NCBI RefSeq assembly: GCF_014195095.1
Contig: NZ_JACIBC010000011.1
Location: forward strand, 89,746-153,745
Source: Rhizobium sp. BK602
GTDB lineage: Bacteria; Pseudomonadota; Alphaproteobacteria; Rhizobiales; Rhizobiaceae
Direction of reading: 5' to 3'
Length of the DNA stretch: 64,000 nt
Every line of letters begins with the position of its first letter. Position 1 is the first letter of the stretch. This document shows, piece by piece, positions 7,388 through 16,236 of this stretch. Under the pieces are notes generated by a model. It did no database searches. It was given only the letters and a program-made list of their open reading frames with translations, and was not told the origin of the DNA. The position numbers and the translations under genes were made by a program.

Positions 7388-8442
7388 CCTGGGTGTTTGA
7401 TCCTAGGCTTTGATGGAGCATCCTTGTCTTCCGAATCAAGGATGCGCTATGGGCCAGGTTCTTCATGGGAGCGCCACGACGACAGAGGCAGTCCGTCGAG
7501 CGATACAACATAGTCAAGAGAGCCTGAGAACGCTTTCGAAGCGTTACGGGATCAATCAGAAGACCGTCGCCAAGTGGCGGAAGCGGTCCTCGGTTGCGGA
7601 CCTTCCGACCGGCCCGAAAGAGCCGAGATCGACGGTGCTCTCCGTCGAGGAGGAGGCCGTTATCGTTGCCTTTCGCCGGTTTGCGCTGCTGCCGCTCGAC
7701 GACTGCCTCTATGCACTGCAGCCGACAATCCCGCATCTTACGCGGTCTTCGCTGCATCGTTGCCTGCAGCGTCACGGCATCGGCCGCTTGCCGGATGTCG
7801 ACGGCGACAGGCCGGCGAAGAAGAAGTTCAAGAGCTACTCCATCGGCTACTTCCACATCGACATTGCCGAGGTGCGCACCGAACAGGGCAAGCTGCACAT
7901 GTTCGTTGCCATCGATCACACCTCGAAGTTTGCCTTCGTCGAACTGCACGAAAAGGCCACCACCGCCATCTCGCGCGAATTCCTCCTACGCTTGATTGCG
8001 GCCATCCCCTACAAGATCCACACCGTGCTCACCGACAACGGGATCCAGTTCACCACACCCGGCGCTGGTGGCTCGGCTGTCCCGCTGATCAAAGAGGCGA
8101 TCGCCAATGGCGAACGCTTCTGGGCTCATGCTTTCGAATACACCTGCGCCACCAGCGATATCGAGCACCGCACGACCAAGCCGAAGCATCCATGGATCAA
8201 CGGTCAAGTCGAGAGGATGAACCGAACCATCAAGGATGCCACCGTCAGACGCTTCTACTATGAAAGCCACGATCAACTTCGTCAGCACCTCGCCGACTTC
8301 GTCGCCGCTTACAATTTCGGCCACAGTCTCAAGACCCTCAAGGGCCTTACACCCTACGAGTTCATATGCAAAGCATGGGCTTCACAGCCCGAACGCTTCA
8401 CCCTCGATCCGCTCCATCAAATGCCGGGACTAAACACCTAGG
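7388..8442. mobile_element. IS481-family insertion sequence with target duplication
   Basis: The element runs from 7394 to 8436 (1,043 bp). The terminal inverted repeats are 7394-7419 and 8411-8436; they match at 20 of 26 positions, share TGTTT at the tips, and are identical over TTTGATGGAGC inside. The flanks CCTGGG (7388-7393) and CCTAGG (8437-8442) differ at one base and fit the NCTAGN duplication typical of IS481 elements. It contains one transposase gene and looks complete. Confidence 0.82.
7449..8441 (+). CDS. IS481 family transposase
   Basis: A 330-residue DDE transposase. The N-terminal helix-turn-helix is SLRTLSKRYGINQKTVAKWR (near 24-43). The rve integrase core has YFHIDIAEVRT (first Asp), VLTDNGIQFT (second Asp) and HPWINGQVERMNRTIKD (Glu). 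The ATG at 7449 gives the family start MGQVLHGSATTTEAVRRAIQ; an upstream in-frame ATG at 7410 lies inside the left inverted repeat. The stop TAG (8439-8441) is not encoded by the element but by the CTAG of the target duplication. No frameshift is seen, so it may be active. Confidence 0.93.
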   Translation: MGQVLHGSATTTEAVRRAIQHSQESLRTLSKRYGINQKTVAKWRKRSSVADLPTGPKEPRSTVLSVEEEAVIVAFRRFALLPLDDCLYALQPTIPHLTRSSLHRCLQRHGIGRLPDVDGDRPAKKKFKSYSIGYFHIDIAEVRTEQGKLHMFVAIDHTSKFAFVELHEKATTAISREFLLRLIAAIPYKIHTVLTDNGIQFTTPGAGGSAVPLIKEAIANGERFWAHAFEYTCATSDIEHRTTKPKHPWINGQVERMNRTIKDATVRRFYYESHDQLRQHLADFVAAYNFGHSLKTLKGLTPYEFICKAWASQPERFTLDPLHQMPGLNT

Positions 8443-8919
8443 CTAAGGCCTGCGCGCTGCTAACTTATAAGCCTCCGAGCAGCGATGCGATGGCTATGAT
8501 CCCCGAAGATTTGCGCAACTCCATGTCGAGCGCCGAGGATTTCCGCGATCATATCATCGTGTCGGATACAGATTGGATCATGCTAACACCGCAATGCTGC
8601 TTCAGCGTTGGAATAGTTGGATACACTGATTTTACGTCGCGAATCGGACCTTAAAGGGGCGACGATAGCGATGCGGAACGCGGGATTTGGGCGCCATGCC
8701 TGGTAATGTTCACATCCAGCAGGCCGGTAAATCAGCAGCCTGATCCCTGTCTATCCTAAGGGGCGTACTCCAGGGCGAAGACATTTTCGTTTGGTTGAGA
8801 AGCCGAAACTATAGTTATGCATATTAAATCTTCAGTTATGCATATTAAATATTGACAATGGAAAGCAAAATTTGAATGAAATGCGAATGTTGCGTTTAGT
8901 CAAAAAACCGGAGGAAATT
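8443..8919. other. intergenic region between the IS and the polysaccharide island
   Basis: About 480 bp in which base composition changes from high GC to AT-rich near 8800. A 54-codon frame at 8490-8654 has no recognisable features and is not called as a gene. The right part holds the direct repeats at 8813-8850 and a TTGACA box at 8852-8857. Confidence 0.4.
8813..8850. repeat. tandem 17-bp direct repeats upstream of the epimerase gene
   Basis: The 17-mer AGTTATGCATATTAAAT occurs at 8813-8829 and again, unchanged, at 8834-8850. The period is 21 bp, two helical turns, so both copies face the same side of the DNA. The second copy ends one base before TTGACA (8852-8857), a good -35 box. This is the usual geometry of an activator site; the protein is unknown. 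Confidence 0.55.
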
Positions 8920-9999
8920 TTGCGTATTCTTGTTACCGGAGGGGCTGGGTTTATCGGATCATATTTTGTGAGGCGTCTGGAGATGTCTGCAGAAAATGAA
9001 ATTTTGGTCTACGACAATCTTCACCCTCAGGTACACGGAAACGAGGCCGTTCCGCCAATTTTTGGGCCGAAGGTTGAATTTATTAGAGGTGACGTGCGCG
9101 ATGCTTCGTTGTTGAGGGAAACCATCAAACGCTTTCGACCCAATGCCATAGCCCATCTTGCGTCAGAAACTGGTACGGGACAGTCTCATGATGAGATTAG
9201 CCGATACGCCGATGTCAATATTATGGGTACGACTTATCTGTTTGAAGGCATTAGAGCGATGGGCCGAGAACTGGATTGGTTTCTACTGACTTCATCTCGA
9301 GCAGTCTATGGCGAGGGTGCTTACATTAATTCACAACATCGTTTGATGGCTAATGTCGTTAGGCGTTTAGGGGACCTCGAGGCTGGTCGTTTTGGAGTCT
9401 ACGACTCAAATGGTCTAGAATTAACATCCATACCATCATCCTCTATAATCACACCTACTCCGCTTTCAGTGTATGCGGCTACCAAGCTCACGCAAGAGCA
9501 TCTAGCAAGAAGTATCCTTTCAACGTCGAATGCCCGCCTACTTATTTACCGTTTTCAAAATGTTTTCGGTGCTGGTCAATCTTTGATAAATCCGTATACT
9601 GGAGTTTTATCTATTTTCATATCAAGGTTACTTCAAGGTAAACCAATTGGAATTTATGAGGACGGGGAAGTTTCACGCGATTTCATTTATGTAGATGACG
9701 TCGTGGCGGCAATGATTGCAGGCATCAGCAGAGATGTGAGGCCTGAACGGCCGTTGGACATAGGCTCCGGAAATGCCTCGAAAATTTATGATGTAGCAAT
9801 CAAGTTGGCCCGTCTGGCAGGATATGAAGGTTTTGATCTTCCAATTACAGGCGAGTTTAGACCTGGCGATATTCGCCACGCTGTTGCTGATACTTCTTAT
9901 AGTCGTTCTGTATTAGAATGGTCTCCTAAGGTTTCACTGGAAGAAGGGTTGGAGCGACTTTATGTGTGGGCAAAAGATAGGATTTCTTTTCCATCATGA
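8920..9999 (+). CDS. NAD-dependent nucleotide-sugar epimerase/dehydratase (extended SDR)
   Basis: An extended short-chain dehydrogenase acting on nucleotide sugars, of the UDP-glucose/dTDP-rhamnose 4-epimerase class. The NAD motif VTGGAGFIGS follows the start, LTSSRAVYGEG carries the catalytic serine region, YAATK gives the Tyr and Lys, and SRDFIYVDDVV is the C-terminal sugar-site motif. The chosen start is TTG 8920, which gives the family-typical RILVTGGAGFIGS start and sits five bases after GGAGG; TTG 8872 or ATG 8881 would add up to 16 residues. It is the first gene of the AT-rich polysaccharide island and would supply an activated sugar to the transferases downstream. The exact sugar is not determined. 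Confidence 0.85.
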   Translation: MRILVTGGAGFIGSYFVRRLEMSAENEILVYDNLHPQVHGNEAVPPIFGPKVEFIRGDVRDASLLRETIKRFRPNAIAHLASETGTGQSHDEISRYADVNIMGTTYLFEGIRAMGRELDWFLLTSSRAVYGEGAYINSQHRLMANVVRRLGDLEAGRFGVYDSNGLELTSIPSSSIITPTPLSVYAATKLTQEHLARSILSTSNARLLIYRFQNVFGAGQSLINPYTGVLSIFISRLLQGKPIGIYEDGEVSRDFIYVDDVVAAMIAGISRDVRPERPLDIGSGNASKIYDVAIKLARLAGYEGFDLPITGEFRPGDIRHAVADTSYSRSVLEWSPKVSLEEGLERLYVWAKDRISFPS

Positions 10000-10087
10000 A
10001 ATGAGATTTATCAAGAAGATGTGATATTCGCGCAATTTGCTATTGTGTGAAGTTTGATAGTTGCTTAAGGCGCGCGAGGGTGAAGTA

Positions 10088-11818
10088 ATGCAGATTCGAT
10101 GGTTGGCACCATTTGCAAAACGTCGGGAGGAGTTTGAGCTTCCAGCAATTTCGGGAGCTGTTCGGAACCTTTTTGATGCTGAGCTTTATCTTGAAGCAAA
10201 TCCCGATGTCAGGGCAGCTGGTGTCGATCCGCTGACGCATTATCTGCGGCACGGTGCAGCTGAAGGAAGAGATGCTCCGCTAGGTTTCACGCCTGAGGCA
10301 ATTGAGAAGAAAAAAAATGGTGAAGCGGTTGCCAATTATATTCGCTCCCGTATGCCGAAGCCTGATGTGCTTCCTATCTTTAAAGTCCATATCTCCAACG
10401 CAATTGCCGCGCTTTTTGATGTTGGAGCTTATTTTGAGGTCAATCCGGATGTAGACACCGGGGTTGATGCGCTACAGCATTATTTGGAAAATGGTATAGT
10501 TGAAGGTCGGGAAGCCCCCCCCGGATTTACTACAGAGGCAATTGCTGCAACTGGAACGGGAGAGCAAGTTCTTGAGTTGCTTCAATCAAGGCGCCCCAGG
10601 CGGATTCGTCTGCAATATCAGCCATCACAGATCACAGGATTGAAGTCTACCGTGGATACGCTGTCGATGATGTTATCGACGCGCATTGCTCCTAGCGTTG
10701 CAGCAGTCTTTGATGAAAGCGCGTATCTGGCATCGAATCCTGATGTTAAGGCTGCGGGCATAGAGCCTTTACAGCATTATCTGGATCACGGCATTTCGGA
10801 GGGACGAGCTCCGCCGACCGGCTTTAACAACAAGATTCTTCGCCTTTCGAAAGCCGGCGATTCTGCTGCTATTAGAATTCGTTCAGCACAGTTGCTGGCT
10901 TTGCCCAAAGGGTTGGGTGCCATTGTTCTTGATGATGATTTACTGAAAGAGAATCTTGGCGTTGAATATTCTCTACCATTCGACGAAACTATCGCCGCGG
11001 GTATCGTTTTATATAACAATGAAGTTGAAGAAATTCGGCGTCTCGTTAAATCTATTAGGAAAAGTCGAGGTATAGAGCGTATAGATGTTCGCGTGATTGT
11101 TATAAATAATGGTGCGGAACTTCCATTAGAAATGGAGCGGCTTCTTGTAGAGAATGGGGTTTTTCTTCTCGAAAATAAAGATGGGAATTTGGGCTCCTCT
11201 GCGGGGCATACTCGTCTTATGAATTATGCATTTAAGGAGATGGGTTGCATCGCCTACATGACCTTAAATCCTGATGGGTTCTTCCACCCAAGAGCACTTG
11301 AACGTATGTTGCGCATGGCCAACAAGCATAATTGGATGGCAGCAATTGAAGCTGCTCAACTGCCCAATGAAAACAGTAAATATTTTGATCCCCATACATT
11401 CGACACAGAGTGGGCTGTTACAGCCTGTGCGCTTTTCCCTCGAAACGTGTGGGAAAAAGCTGGCACATTCGACCCTAATATCTTTTTATATTGTGATGAT
11501 GTTGATTACGGGTGGATGATCAGGAGGGCGGGTTTTTTTGTTAAATACTGCCCTTACGCTTATTATTTCCATGACTATGCGAGCAGAACAGCGGTATCGA
11601 GCTTTTTTCGACAGAATAGTTGGGAGGCGGGGCGTTACCTCGGGCACAAATGGGGCAATCCGCAATTTCGCAAACGGTGCGAAGAGCGGCTTTTGGAAGG
11701 AGGCTTTTATAGCTCCCTAGAGGATATGCCTAAGATCGATGATCTTCCACGACTATCCCCTCCATTAGGTGTGGCTAATTTTGATAACGAATTCCTTTTT
11801 GCTCAAAGCCGCTGGTGA
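10088..11818 (+). CDS. glycosyltransferase family 2 with three N-terminal NPDV repeats
   Basis: A 576-residue protein. Residues about 28-67, 109-147 and 207-246 are three related modules built as FDxxxYLxxNPDV, then a DPLxHYLxHG-like stretch, EGR, AP and GF. A GT-A domain follows from about residue 300: IAAGIVLYNNEVEEIRRLV, a rhamnosyltransferase-like LNPDGFFHP segment near 395, and the acceptor/base segment YCDDVDYGWMIRRAG near 480. The modules resemble units seen in surface and glycan-linked proteins of alphaproteobacteria; their role is unknown. The ATG at 10088 follows GAGGG; an in-frame TTG at 10061 lacks such a site. Codon use is AT-richer than outside the island. Confidence 0.8.
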   Translation: MQIRWLAPFAKRREEFELPAISGAVRNLFDAELYLEANPDVRAAGVDPLTHYLRHGAAEGRDAPLGFTPEAIEKKKNGEAVANYIRSRMPKPDVLPIFKVHISNAIAALFDVGAYFEVNPDVDTGVDALQHYLENGIVEGREAPPGFTTEAIAATGTGEQVLELLQSRRPRRIRLQYQPSQITGLKSTVDTLSMMLSTRIAPSVAAVFDESAYLASNPDVKAAGIEPLQHYLDHGISEGRAPPTGFNNKILRLSKAGDSAAIRIRSAQLLALPKGLGAIVLDDDLLKENLGVEYSLPFDETIAAGIVLYNNEVEEIRRLVKSIRKSRGIERIDVRVIVINNGAELPLEMERLLVENGVFLLENKDGNLGSSAGHTRLMNYAFKEMGCIAYMTLNPDGFFHPRALERMLRMANKHNWMAAIEAAQLPNENSKYFDPHTFDTEWAVTACALFPRNVWEKAGTFDPNIFLYCDDVDYGWMIRRAGFFVKYCPYAYYFHDYASRTAVSSFFRQNSWEAGRYLGHKWGNPQFRKRCEERLLEGGFYSSLEDMPKIDDLPRLSPPLGVANFDNEFLFAQSRW

Positions 11819-11824
11819 TTTATC

Positions 11825-14029
11825 GTGAAGACAACAAGAACTTCCCTCCCTCAATTGTGTCTTAAGGACAAGGTGTCCATCCTGATCCGTTTTCATGATA
11901 TTTCCAAGCTAGAAGATCTATCGATTTGCTTACTCTCTCTTAAGGCACAGACATACGAGGCTGTCGAGCCCATCATACTAACCCAGAGATTTTCCCCTGA
12001 TCAAATTAGGGCGGTTGAAGAGGTTTTGGGCGATTACGAGTGGAGCTCTGTCGTTAATGCTCGTGTAGTTAATGTGAACCTAAAAGAGCCTGCCGATTTG
12101 CGGACTCATTTGCTGAACGTCGGAATTAAAAACACTGTAGATGCTCGCTTTCTTGCGGTTTTAGATTACGATGATTTTGCTGGACAAGAACACTGCAATC
12201 GTCTGATAGCGCGATTGAAAGATACTGATGCTGCGATTGCGTATTCTGGCATGATCGTTATTGAGCAAGTTATCTCCAAATTTTATAAATATACTGTTTC
12301 AAGGAAATTCGTTGTTCGAAATGATTTTCGAATACAAAAACTTCACGACGGGCCTCATTATCAAATGGCCTGCTTTATGGTTGATCGCCTAAAGGTCAAG
12401 GCTGAGGATTTAAAATTCGATGAAAACATCGTCTATGAAGAAGATTATAACATCCATCTTAGGTTGTCTTTGAAATATCCGTCGGACTTCTCCGTGGCAG
12501 GAGAAAAAGTGCCGGCGCTCATGCGTGCAATACGTCGCGATGGTTCAAACTCGGTAATTTCGACCTATGACACAAAAGAGGAGGTAGATCGTAAAAGAGC
12601 GCTTTGGAGAAACGGAAAGCGCGTGAACTCCAGAGTTCGACATGATAATTACAAACCAGAATTTGATCCTTTTGTAATGCTCTGGACTGAACCACTGCCC
12701 ATAAGGGGAGGGACGGCCTATAATTGGGTGGTTTACAGCATGGGTCTGGGGATGTCACAACTACCCAAGCGTTTTGATTATGGCCATTTGAGGGTAGCGC
12801 ATTCTGCGCGTTATTCGCCACTTATTTCGACATTCGGCCAAAAGAACTGGGCATTCCGAATGGATTATGAATCTGTCAGAATGCTAGAGCATTTATTAGG
12901 CCCGAATCTCGACTGGAACAAAGATTCTGTTGCTATTTGGAAAGATTTGATGCGAGGTAAAGGGGTTGCGTTCGAGCAACAGCTGATCCTTTTGGATAAG
13001 AGTTATGACGTATTCCCGTTTCGGACTGTTCTAACATTCGGCGTCAATGGTGCAGTCGCTGCTTATGCCAAAGAAAACAATATCTCTCATGTCTCACTTG
13101 AGTTAGGCCCTACACGTCAGCCATTTGTGGAAACCGGGCATTGCGACCCTTTCGGGGTTAATGGAGATAGTGTTTTATCGAAGCTGCCTTCGAATTTTCT
13201 CCTGCCCAAACTTGAATCGGAAGATTGGCTTGACACTTTCGTCGCGCGCAGCGGGATCAATGTTCCAAAGATTCCAGAAATTGTTGAGCAGATGATGGAA
13301 AGAGGCGCCAAGCGTGTCGCGCTTATTCCATTGCAGCTTGCAGATGATGCAAATTTTTTGTTGCATGCCGAGCAATATACGTCATTTCGGGATTTTTTGG
13401 TTGAGGTCATCCCAGCATTGGTTGCAAGCGGGTGGGCTTGCCTTATCCGGCCACATCCGTTTGCCAATAAAAGTGCATACACTGAGGCGGATAATAATCT
13501 TTGCCGAGAATGGTGCGATGCACAGGAATCGGAGTGGATCGTATGGTACGATAACGAGCTCACCCAAACCGAGAAATTGGGACTATTAGCAGGAGTTGAT
13601 GCTGTAGTTACCGTGAATAGTTCTGTTGGATTTGAAGCGATGTTAATGGGTACGACAACGGTAACGATGGGGCGCGCTTCTTTTGTATTGCCCGCGCATA
13701 TGCCGACTCTGGAAGATCTCCAATCTGGTGGCGATCTTGAGCGGTTCCGTGATTTACAAAGGCGGTTGGTTGCTTTCAATTTGTTTCATCATCAAGTCCC
13801 TATAGGCGACATTTTCTTTCCGGCAACACTTATGCGTAGGCTTGATGAAGCGGCAAAGATGCGCGCCGTTTATGAGGAAACCGGCGCGGAGGGCCTTGCG
13901 GCTCATCTAGTGGAAAACGTGCGTAGCTCGCTTGTTGATTATTTCACTATGGGAAGAAATCCTATGTCGGCGTCTCCACCCGCCATATTGCACAATGCAC
14001 CACTTTTAAATGCTGTGCCTACGCTGTAG
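11825..14029 (+). CDS. bifunctional glycosyltransferase: GT-A domain fused to KpsC/KpsS-like domain
   Basis: A 734-residue cytoplasmic protein with two parts. The first about 270 residues form a GT-2-like domain (VSILIRFHDISKLEDL, the DxD-type AVLDYDDFAG near 111-120, and VYEEDYNIHLRL near 210). The C-terminal half resembles capsule Kdo-transferases of the KpsC/KpsS type: LIRPHPF near 538-544 and VTVNSSVGFEAMLMGTTTV near 595-613, the usual nucleotide-sugar site. Capsule proteins of that class build the Kdo linker between lipid and polysaccharide, but this one may transfer another sugar. It starts at GTG 11825, six bases after the previous stop, so the genes are an operon. Confidence 0.72.
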   Translation: MKTTRTSLPQLCLKDKVSILIRFHDISKLEDLSICLLSLKAQTYEAVEPIILTQRFSPDQIRAVEEVLGDYEWSSVVNARVVNVNLKEPADLRTHLLNVGIKNTVDARFLAVLDYDDFAGQEHCNRLIARLKDTDAAIAYSGMIVIEQVISKFYKYTVSRKFVVRNDFRIQKLHDGPHYQMACFMVDRLKVKAEDLKFDENIVYEEDYNIHLRLSLKYPSDFSVAGEKVPALMRAIRRDGSNSVISTYDTKEEVDRKRALWRNGKRVNSRVRHDNYKPEFDPFVMLWTEPLPIRGGTAYNWVVYSMGLGMSQLPKRFDYGHLRVAHSARYSPLISTFGQKNWAFRMDYESVRMLEHLLGPNLDWNKDSVAIWKDLMRGKGVAFEQQLILLDKSYDVFPFRTVLTFGVNGAVAAYAKENNISHVSLELGPTRQPFVETGHCDPFGVNGDSVLSKLPSNFLLPKLESEDWLDTFVARSGINVPKIPEIVEQMMERGAKRVALIPLQLADDANFLLHAEQYTSFRDFLVEVIPALVASGWACLIRPHPFANKSAYTEADNNLCREWCDAQESEWIVWYDNELTQTEKLGLLAGVDAVVTVNSSVGFEAMLMGTTTVTMGRASFVLPAHMPTLEDLQSGGDLERFRDLQRRLVAFNLFHHQVPIGDIFFPATLMRRLDEAAKMRAVYEETGAEGLAAHLVENVRSSLVDYFTMGRNPMSASPPAILHNAPLLNAVPTL

Positions 14030-14099
14030 TATTAGTTAAAATCCCTCGATCTGGGCTAATGACTTATGTGGTCATCTGCGGAGTATGGTAAGGTGGGTA

Positions 14100-14912
14100 A
14101 TGGCTGAGAATAAGCTTTTGGTATTTATTGGCAACAGTCATTTGCAAGCATTGCGCGCTGCGGCCGTTTCCAAAACAAGTATTGCGAATGCCTTACCCGA
14201 CGTGAGATGGATATTCATTCCAATCGATGCGAGGAATAAGTGGACTTCTCCCTTGATTGTCACAGACGCCAAGGGAGAAGAGAAAATAAATCAGGCAATT
14301 GGTTATGCTCTCGAAAAAGAGGGTTTCTTTAACAGAGATGTTCAGCGAGTTTTCATTTCGGCGCTATCGGGCAATATTCATAACGCTATGGGTCTGATTG
14401 AACAGCGACAAAAGTTCGATGTGATTATTCCTGGCCGTTCTGATTTGCCTGTCGCACGCGATGCTAGGATTGTACCAGTTGAGCAGTTTTTAGCTTATTT
14501 TCGAAAGCAGTACGAACCTTTTTTTAATTTCTTTTCGTTGGCGGCCAGACATGCAAAGCCTGATCAATTAATTTGGTTGGAGCCACCTTCGCCGATAGAA
14601 TCAAATGAACATATCACTAAGAATATGGACCAATGGTTTAAGGAGAATTATTCTAAAGAAGATCTCAGGCCAAGCCTGCCACTATTGCGATATAAGTTGT
14701 GGCTGCTGAATAGAATGGTCTTGCAGGAAGGAGCTTCGGAAAGGCTATGGACCTTTCTTACCGTACCGTCATCAACTCAAGATGAGACGGGTTATCGAGT
14801 GAGGCAGGCATGGAATAACGATGCTACTCACGGTTCTGCCTGGTATGGAGAAGAAGTTCTGAAGAACGTTTGGTTGCAGCTCGGTAAGTTCGTCGAAGGA
14901 GTGAATAAATGA
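14100..14912 (+). CDS. SGNH-hydrolase-like protein of the polysaccharide locus
   Basis: A 270-residue protein without a signal peptide. Two spaced motifs suggest the SGNH fold: LLVFIGNSHLQALR at the N-terminus, where the serine of GNSH would be the nucleophile, and NDATHGSAWYGEEV near residues 240-255, where D-x-x-H would supply the other catalytic residues. Such enzymes add or remove acyl groups on glycans, so this is a candidate O-acyl-modifying enzyme. The ATG at 14100 follows AAGGTGG; ATG 14085 is a weaker start. The stop overlaps the GSCFA gene by ATGA. The assignment rests on motifs only. Confidence 0.55.
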   Translation: MAENKLLVFIGNSHLQALRAAAVSKTSIANALPDVRWIFIPIDARNKWTSPLIVTDAKGEEKINQAIGYALEKEGFFNRDVQRVFISALSGNIHNAMGLIEQRQKFDVIIPGRSDLPVARDARIVPVEQFLAYFRKQYEPFFNFFSLAARHAKPDQLIWLEPPSPIESNEHITKNMDQWFKENYSKEDLRPSLPLLRYKLWLLNRMVLQEGASERLWTFLTVPSSTQDETGYRVRQAWNNDATHGSAWYGEEVLKNVWLQLGKFVEGVNK

Positions 14913-15979
14913 AAAAAAAACATCCTTACATCGACTTACCTGATTATGCTTTCTGGTCTCGTTCCGTTGGTAAAGTTGCTGTTGAAGATATCGATCCGGT
15001 CGTATTTAGCCCGAAGTTCATAAAGAGAGAGCACCGTATTGCAACCGCAGGGAGTTGTTTTGCGCAACATCTTGCGCGGCGCCTGAGCTTAATTGGGTAT
15101 AACTATTATATATCTGAAGATATTAGCCCAGTATTTGGAGATGCGGTAGCAAAGGAACAGGGTTATCGTGTTTTTTCGGCGCGTTATGGAAATATTTATA
15201 CCGCGCGGCAACTTCTGCAGTTGTTTAAGCGAGCGTATGGCACGATAACTCCAGAGGATGATCACTGGAACACAAAACATGTTTATGTTGACCCCCTGAG
15301 GCCCACAGTACAGCCTGGAGGATATAAGACCTTATCAGAGCTGAGAGGAGATCGCGAACATCATTTGAAATGTGTACGCGAGATGTTTGAGGGGTTGGAT
15401 GTATTTATATTTACTCTAGGGTTGACGGAGAGCTGGATTAGCACGGTAGATGGTATTGTTTATCCGATCTGCCCCGGTGTTTCAGATGGAGTATTTAACC
15501 CAGATAAGCATAAATTTCATAATTTTACTTATGATGAGATTTTATCGGACATGCGGGAGTTCATTGATTTATTGAGGGGCGTTAATCCCCTTTCTCGCGT
15601 GATTTTGACAGTATCTCCAGTTCCTTTGGCAGCTACGAAGGAAAAGCAGCATGTTTTGGTAGCCACTACGTATTCGAAATCTGTTTTGCGCGTAGTATGT
15701 GAAACCATTTCTCAGGAGTATAAGGATATCTACTATTTCCCTTCTTATGAGATTGTCACAGGGCAGCATGCTGCGGGAGCTTATTATGCGTCGAATCTGC
15801 GTGACATTGCCGAGATTGGAGTGGATCATGTGATGCGTGTATTTAGTCGCCATTTTCTCGCGTCTTCCTCGCAGGAGGCTGCGCCTATAGTAAAGACAAA
15901 CGATTCTGATTTTCGGATAAGACAGGCATCGGAAGCTTTTGTTGAAGTAGAATGTGATGAGCAGCTCCTAGAGGGCTGA
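14909..15979 (+). CDS. GSCFA domain protein
   Basis: A 356-residue protein with the signature TAGSCFAQHLARRL near residues 46-59 that names the GSCFA family, distantly related to SGNH hydrolases. FIFTLGLTESW near 170-180 and ILTVSPVPLAAT near 232-243 are further conserved blocks. The family is found in polysaccharide loci but has no settled reaction; glycan esterase or acyltransferase activity is the common suggestion. It has no signal peptide or membrane segment and is coupled to the SGNH-like gene by a four-base overlap, so the two may act in sequence or together. Confidence 0.8.
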   Translation: MKKKHPYIDLPDYAFWSRSVGKVAVEDIDPVVFSPKFIKREHRIATAGSCFAQHLARRLSLIGYNYYISEDISPVFGDAVAKEQGYRVFSARYGNIYTARQLLQLFKRAYGTITPEDDHWNTKHVYVDPLRPTVQPGGYKTLSELRGDREHHLKCVREMFEGLDVFIFTLGLTESWISTVDGIVYPICPGVSDGVFNPDKHKFHNFTYDEILSDMREFIDLLRGVNPLSRVILTVSPVPLAATKEKQHVLVATTYSKSVLRVVCETISQEYKDIYYFPSYEIVTGQHAAGAYYASNLRDIAEIGVDHVMRVFSRHFLASSSQEAAPIVKTNDSDFRIRQASEAFVEVECDEQLLEG

Positions 15980-15983
15980 CGCC

Positions 15984-16049
15984 GTGGAGGAACTAATAGT
16001 TATCGATGACTATTTTTCTCCGATCGCGATTTTATCAGGTTGTATGTAG
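15984..16049 (+). pseudogene. possible 5' remnant of a truncated gene
   Basis: A GTG at 15984, five bases after the GSCFA stop, opens 21 codons (MEELIVIDDYFSPIAILSG, then CM) before TAG. The VIDDYFSP opening resembles the start of 2-oxoglutarate/Fe(II) oxygenase-like proteins found in glycan loci, but the frame closes at once and no continuation is obvious in the remaining 187 bp before the permease. It may be a decayed gene or chance. Confidence 0.2.
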
Positions 16050-16236
16050 GACGGCTCTGCGGCAAGTGGACTTTCTAACTTACTTCAACATGCTCGGCTG
16101 CGAACTGTGTTGCGAGTTGTCTGGGCGACGATGTTAACTATCATAGTGAAGGTTTCTTGAGATGTTCCTGATTTTCACGATGGCGTGTTACAAGAAGTTG
16201 AAATTATCATTATCGTTTTAACGGACATTTTGCTTC

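Noticed and set aside
8490..8654. A 54-codon frame starting MAMIPEDLRNSMSS after the IS element
   Set aside because: No ribosome site, no similarity recognised and no operon context. Left as intergenic.
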